Shown: piece after piece, positions 59,690-64,000 of the stretch
How the letters are laid out: every line of letters starts with the position of its first letter
Numbering within the stretch: the first letter of the stretch is position 1
NCBI GenBank assembly: GCA_942492935.1
Contig: OW818654.1
Location: 248,001 to 312,000 of the forward strand
Direction: 5' to 3'
DNA from: JANJUO01 sp942492935
Lineage (GTDB): Bacteria > Bacteroidota > Ignavibacteria > Kapaibacteriales > UBA2268
Length of the DNA: 64,000 bases
Made by a program: the position numbers and the translations under genes
The notes under the pieces: generated by a model
Databases searched by the model: none
Told to the model about the DNA's origin: nothing
The model's input: the letters and a program-made list of their open reading frames with translations, nothing else

Positions 59690-61165
59690 ATGGCAAAATC
59701 TGTAAGCGTTTTGTATGTATCAAGTGAAGTTTTCCCCTTTGCAAAAGAAAGTGGTATTGGCGATGTTGCTTATTCGCTAACACTTGCTCTAAAGGAACTT
59801 GGGAATGATATTAGGGTAATGCTTCCTAAATACGGTTGTGTTTCCGAAAGAAAGAATAAAATTCATGAAATTAACCGCTTGCGAGATATGTTGGTTACGG
59901 TAGGCGATGAGGAAGAGTTGGCAACGGTAAAATCTTCTTCAATTCATAATTCCAAAGCAAAAGTCCAAGCTTATGTTACAACAAACGCCAGATTTTTTGA
60001 CGATATGCGTGGTATTTATCATGACCCCGATACTTGGCTGGAGTATCCTGATAATGCTGAAAGATTTATATTTTTCCAGAAAACAGTTGTTGATACTATG
60101 ATTACTCTGGGATGGTTTCCTGATATAGTTCATTGCAATGACTGGCAAACTGCACTTATACCTGCTTATATGAGGTTGCTTCATCCACAGAAATTTAAGA
60201 AAACAAAAATAGTTTTTACGATACATAATTTTTATAGACAAGGTGCATTTCCATTATCTATTTATAAGAAAACTGATTTGCCTGCCGAAGAAATAAATAA
60301 TTTCAAACATAAAAATATGTTTAATTTTATGAAATCAGGTATTATGTATTCTAATTATATTACTACTGTAAGCCCTACTTATGCGAAGGAAATATTGAAT
60401 GATAAAGTTTACAGTGGTGGATTAAATACAATTCTTAAAGAAAAAAATGATAAATTTTCAGGTATATTGAATGGTATTGACCCAATATTATGGAATCCTG
60501 CAAAAGATGAATTTATTAGTTCTAAACTAAGTAATGATTTCGATGATTATAAATATGACAATAAAGTTGCTCTCTGTAATAAATTTGGATTGGAATACAA
60601 GCCATCTGTTCCGTTGCTTGCTATGATACCAAGAATTGGATATCAAAAAGGAACATCTCTAATTATTGACTCGGCTGATGAGCTTTTCAAAAATGATATT
60701 CAGTTTGTACTTTTAGGTCAAGGTGATGAAGATTTAAAAGCACAGCTTGTAAAAGTAGGCGAGAAATATCCTGATAAATTCAAATATATTTTTGCGTTTG
60801 ATGATGAATTATCACACTTAATCGAAGCTGGTGCCGATATATTTCTGATGCCATCTCAATACGAACCATGCGGATTGAATCTTATGTATTCGCTTGTTTA
60901 CGGTACGGTGCCACTTGTAAGAGCAACTGGCGGATTAAAAGATGTAGCTGTTCAATATAATCCTCAAACGAAAAAGGGTAATTCATTCGTCTTTAATAAT
61001 TACGAAACTAAAGATTTTGTAGATAAAGTTATAGAAGCGGTAGAGTTATTTAAAGATAAAGAACAATGGTCGCAAATAATTGAAAATGGAATGGCAGGAG
61101 ATTATACTTGGAAAAGCTCTGCTGGAAAGTATTTGGACATTTACCGCTCAATTTTGAAAGATTAG
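59690..61165 (+). CDS. glgA: Glycogen/starch synthase (GT5)
   Basis: Transfers glucose from ADP- or UDP-glucose to a growing glucan; 491 residues. The N-terminal Rossmann domain starts VLYVSSEVFPFAKESGIGDV, where the canonical KxGGLGDV loop is KESGIGDV. WFPDIVHCNDWQTALIPAY and FTIHNFYRQGAFP follow. The C-terminal domain has PSQYEPCGLNLMYSLVYGTV and RATGGLKDV. The ISERKNK-like CVSERKNKIHEINRL region is typical of the Bacteroidetes subgroup encoded next to DUF4270. It lies 14 nt before that gene. Confidence 0.9.
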   Translation: MAKSVSVLYVSSEVFPFAKESGIGDVAYSLTLALKELGNDIRVMLPKYGCVSERKNKIHEINRLRDMLVTVGDEEELATVKSSSIHNSKAKVQAYVTTNARFFDDMRGIYHDPDTWLEYPDNAERFIFFQKTVVDTMITLGWFPDIVHCNDWQTALIPAYMRLLHPQKFKKTKIVFTIHNFYRQGAFPLSIYKKTDLPAEEINNFKHKNMFNFMKSGIMYSNYITTVSPTYAKEILNDKVYSGGLNTILKEKNDKFSGILNGIDPILWNPAKDEFISSKLSNDFDDYKYDNKVALCNKFGLEYKPSVPLLAMIPRIGYQKGTSLIIDSADELFKNDIQFVLLGQGDEDLKAQLVKVGEKYPDKFKYIFAFDDELSHLIEAGADIFLMPSQYEPCGLNLMYSLVYGTVPLVRATGGLKDVAVQYNPQTKKGNSFVFNNYETKDFVDKVIEAVELFKDKEQWSQIIENGMAGDYTWKSSAGKYLDIYRSILKD

Positions 61166-61179
61166 AACAGGATTGATTA

Positions 61180-62421
61180 ATGTTGATTAAAAAAATTGGT
61201 ATTGCTACATTTTTTTTGGCTTTTATTGTTCTTTTGAATTCATGCAATGATAAGCCAACCGGTATTGGTGCGGAATTACTGCCCTCAAATGCTGAAATAA
61301 AAACCATTACTACTACCGATACAATGCTCATAACGGGTAATGTTGTTTATGCTGGTAAAATTGAAACTCATAATAGGGGTGTATTTTTAGTTGGTAAATA
61401 TCTTGATAATAATGCAGCTCCTATATTAAGGTATGCTTTTGTTCCTGATAGTTTGTCTTATTTAACCAAAGATGATATTGATTCGGTAATACTTACATTG
61501 TATCCAGAAAGATATGCAATTGGTGATACAAACAATGGGTATTTCGGATTTGACATATACAAAGTTAATCGCAGGTGGAGTTTAGATACAACAAATTGGG
61601 ATTCATTATTTGTATCCCCAAAAAACTATTTTGATGACACACCTATCGCCAGTTATGAAGGTAGAATAAAGCTTTCGGATACTTTGGACCCTGTGAGCAT
61701 TAATTTGCCAGCCGAATTAATTGTTGATTGGTTTAAGACTGTTTCGGTATTGGATAGCACAGGAACAAATCTGAAAGATTCAGTAATTCCACATTGGGGA
61801 ATTGCATTGGTACCTAAAGCCAATACAAATATTGTTTATTCATTTGGTTCGCAAGGTTCAGCTACCAATAAATATTCTGTAATCAGGGTAAAATATAGAG
61901 GGAAAATTGCAAAAGATACAATTTGCTATTTATATTCTGGTATCGATAAAGGATTTTTAAAGCAAAATATTGTGAATGACGGTAATATTGTTATTCAGAA
62001 TGGAGCTAATCTTTGGTCAAAATTGCAATTTGATATTAGTATGATACCAAAAAATGCTGGTATTCACAAGGCACAATTAGATTTGTATCTTGATTCTGCA
62101 AATTCATATCACGGAAATTTTCCACTTGATACAGTTATTCAAGGATTATTATTCAAAGATTATGATTTGAAATCAATACAATACGACTATTCTGCGGTTA
62201 AAGATCCCACATCTAATCTATATCGTTTCCCAAGTATAACATCTGCCATTCAGAAATGGAATCAAACTACTGGGAAAGGCGAGATAATTATTACTCCATA
62301 CAGTATGGTAAATCTTTCATATCAATTAGATAAACTTACTTTTTATGGTCCTAATTATCCTGATATATCTAAAAGACCTGTTCTAAAAATTATATATTCA
62401 ACAATAAAGTCAAGTAAATGA
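61180..62421 (+). CDS. DUF4270-family lipoprotein
   Basis: 413 residues. A signal peptide with lipobox VLLNSC (cysteine near residue 22) is followed by DKPTGIGAELLPSNAEIKT, typical of DUF4270. The body is beta-rich, with RRWSLDTTNWDSL and IQKWNQTTGKGEI segments. In many Bacteroidetes this family is encoded beside the glycogen synthase, though its role in surface or storage polysaccharide biology is not known. It shares 4 nt (ATGA) with the next gene. Confidence 0.85.
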   Translation: MLIKKIGIATFFLAFIVLLNSCNDKPTGIGAELLPSNAEIKTITTTDTMLITGNVVYAGKIETHNRGVFLVGKYLDNNAAPILRYAFVPDSLSYLTKDDIDSVILTLYPERYAIGDTNNGYFGFDIYKVNRRWSLDTTNWDSLFVSPKNYFDDTPIASYEGRIKLSDTLDPVSINLPAELIVDWFKTVSVLDSTGTNLKDSVIPHWGIALVPKANTNIVYSFGSQGSATNKYSVIRVKYRGKIAKDTICYLYSGIDKGFLKQNIVNDGNIVIQNGANLWSKLQFDISMIPKNAGIHKAQLDLYLDSANSYHGNFPLDTVIQGLLFKDYDLKSIQYDYSAVKDPTSNLYRFPSITSAIQKWNQTTGKGEIIITPYSMVNLSYQLDKLTFYGPNYPDISKRPVLKIIYSTIKSSK

Positions 62422-63650
62422 TGAAACATATTATCTTATATCTATTAGTTATTTTCTTTTGTGTAAATGCAGTTTTTGCACAGGGTGGCTCAAATTACTC
62501 GATTTTTGGGCTTGGAGATATTAACCACTTTGGAAATGCAAGTTACGAAGGTTTGGCGGGGGTTTCAATTGCGATGCCTTCTACAACTGCTATTAATTAC
62601 AGAAACCCTGCTTTGTGGTCTTTAGTTACTACAACAAGACTCCAAACGGGATATAAATTTAATCAAAATATTGTTGAAGGCAATGAAAGCAGTTTGCTAC
62701 AAAATAATGGCGGAATAAGTGGTTTTACAGGAATTTTTGCTATTGATACTGGAATGGGTATCTCTGCTTCCTTCGGATTGGTCCCATTTAGCAATGTTAA
62801 TTATCTCATAGCAACTCCATTTGAAGTGTCAATAGGTGATATTAAACAAAAAGGAACAACAATTTATCAAGGTGCAGGTGGTATTTCTACTGGCTATCTT
62901 GGTGTTTCTACTGGAATTGGATATGGAATTTATGCTGGCGTTTCAGCGAATGCAAATTTTGGAATTATTAAAAATCTTATAACATCAGAATTTGAAGACC
63001 CAACGTATTCACATAGATTTTCAAATTATAAAGAAGACTATGTAAATTTCTTTACAATAAATTCTGGTATATATTACAATGGAATTACAAATCTTGGAAT
63101 AGGTTTGTATTATTCTACTTCATCTAATATTGATGTTGAAACTAAAGAAGTATATGATTCTCCATTTTTATTAGATACATCTTATACTTATAATTCTGTT
63201 TATTCTTATCCTTCATCAATTGGAATTGGTATTTCATATCTATCAGGAAAATTTCTATTCGGAGCTGATTTTTCTACTCAGGATTTTTCCAATTTTCAAT
63301 TTAACAAAGGAAAAAATACCGAATTAAAGAACAGCACTACTGCGGCTTTTGGAGTAAATAGAATTGGTAATCCAAGTTTAAACGCAGACTTTATGGATAG
63401 AATATCTTACAAATTAGGGCTTGGTTATAAAGAACTTTATTATAAAGTACTCGCTAATGAAATAAATGAATATTATGCTTCTTTTGGAATGGCTATTCCT
63501 TGGAAAGGCACATTACAAACTGATTTATCATTTACTTTTGGCTATCGTGGTACGCTTAATGATGGTCTTGTCAAAGAATATTTTGGCAAATTTGGTATAG
63601 ATATTTCGATTGGTGAAACTTGGTTTATTCCATTTAAAAGAGAGTATTAA
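62418..63650 (+). CDS. Outer-membrane beta-barrel protein
   Basis: 410 residues with a signal peptide (LLVIFFCVNAVFAQ, cleavage before QGG). The mature start SNYSIFGLGDINHFGNASYE and the GVSIAMPSTTAINYRNPALW block occur in FadL/PorV-like barrels of Bacteroidetes. Alternating strands with aromatic girdles fill the rest. Starts at 62418 or 62421, both in the ATGATG overlapping the preceding stop. Co-transcribed with glgA and the DUF4270 gene; function not known. Confidence 0.8.
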   Translation: MMKHIILYLLVIFFCVNAVFAQGGSNYSIFGLGDINHFGNASYEGLAGVSIAMPSTTAINYRNPALWSLVTTTRLQTGYKFNQNIVEGNESSLLQNNGGISGFTGIFAIDTGMGISASFGLVPFSNVNYLIATPFEVSIGDIKQKGTTIYQGAGGISTGYLGVSTGIGYGIYAGVSANANFGIIKNLITSEFEDPTYSHRFSNYKEDYVNFFTINSGIYYNGITNLGIGLYYSTSSNIDVETKEVYDSPFLLDTSYTYNSVYSYPSSIGIGISYLSGKFLFGADFSTQDFSNFQFNKGKNTELKNSTTAAFGVNRIGNPSLNADFMDRISYKLGLGYKELYYKVLANEINEYYASFGMAIPWKGTLQTDLSFTFGYRGTLNDGLVKEYFGKFGIDISIGETWFIPFKREY

Positions 63651-63652
63651 TA

Positions 63653-64000
63653 ATGAAAGTACTATTTATTTTGCTTTTGGTTTTTTCATTAAATCAAATT
63701 AATTCCAAAACAATAATTGTTAGTAATCAATCGCAAATAAATAGTTTGACCGAAGCCGCAAAATCAGCAGTAGCAGGAGATACAATTCTCTTTAAATCAG
63801 GTGATTATAATGGTGGTGAATATATCTCAAATCTTAAAGGTGATATCAATAAGCCAATTTTCATTATTGCTGAATTTGCTGACGTAACTATTAATGGTGG
63901 TACTTCTGCTTGGCAACTTTCTGATGTTGAATATTTAATTATTGAAGGTTTTGAATTTAAAGGTCAAACTGGAAACGGAGTAAATATCGATGATGCAGGT
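63653..64000 (+). CDS. Secreted beta-helix protein, truncated by the window edge
   Basis: The first 116 codons of a gene that continues past the window. It has a signal peptide (KVLFILLLVFSLNQINS) and then TIIVSNQSQINSLTEAAKSA, followed by PIFIIAEFADVTINGG and YLIIEGFEFKGQTGNGV, the repeating pattern at the start of right-handed parallel beta-helix enzymes such as chondroitinase-B-type lyases. Enzyme activity cannot be judged from this fragment. It lies 2 nt after the barrel gene. Confidence 0.75.
   Translation, partial: MKVLFILLLVFSLNQINSKTIIVSNQSQINSLTEAAKSAVAGDTILFKSGDYNGGEYISNLKGDINKPIFIIAEFADVTINGGTSAWQLSDVEYLIIEGFEFKGQTGNGVNIDDAG

Overview
The window comes from an AT-rich bacterium of the Bacteroidota/Chlorobiota (FCB) group. 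The evidence is a consensus TTTG-N19/20-TAnnTTTG promoter type, a DUF4249 lipoprotein next to a TonB-dependent receptor, a DUF4270 lipoprotein next to glycogen synthase, and a secreted protease with a type IX secretion (T9SS) C-terminal sorting domain. A deep-branching member such as Kapabacteria or Ignavibacteria is a guess from the mixture of traits; no 16S gene is present to settle it.

Positions 1-19144 are one long run of translation genes, all on the + strand: the str block (rpsL, rpsG, fusA, tuf), then S10-spc-alpha (rpsJ to rplQ) with secY, map, infA, rpmJ and rpoA inside. rpsD is missing from its usual place between rpsK and rpoA, and adk is missing between secY and map. Several proteins carry extra tails (S17, L5, L17). 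A terminator at 19110-19144 closes the run.

Positions 19153-22371 hold small metabolic and redox genes (a PPP-family phosphatase, pyrimidine-nucleoside phosphorylase, OsmC, a TlpA-like lipoprotein). After a 1.1-kb non-coding stretch built of palindromic repeats comes a chemotaxis locus: cheW, an outer-membrane protein, and a 1,484-residue receptor whose middle consists of nine 91-residue HAMP-like tandem units. A cheV gene lies at 36981-37910. Between them are an IS1182-like insertion sequence with recognisable ends, a repeat-bearing lipoprotein, a frameshifted barrel gene, a GNAT acetyltransferase and an M13 peptidase.

Positions 38098-45033 hold a mannose-1-phosphate guanylyltransferase, a lysine-rich reading frame joined to tilS through a -1 frame change at an A7 run, hpt and typA. 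Then come a MITE-like element, a toxin-antitoxin pair with a broken PIN toxin, the TonB receptor/DUF4249 pair, a secreted-protein cluster including the T9SS protease, a lipid/epimerase/symporter operon, a peroxiredoxin, an ABC exporter pair, and finally glgA-DUF4270-barrel protein with a truncated beta-helix gene at the right edge.

The most unusual items are the poly-HAMP receptor, the lysine-rich/TilS joined frame, and a family of about 290-bp non-coding elements (22691-23030 and 36345-36634, in opposite orientations) that each contain four copies of a 29-bp unit in the order forward, forward, reverse, reverse. Several broken or phase-variable frames sit at homopolymers or a TA microsatellite; sequencing error has to be excluded for each of them.
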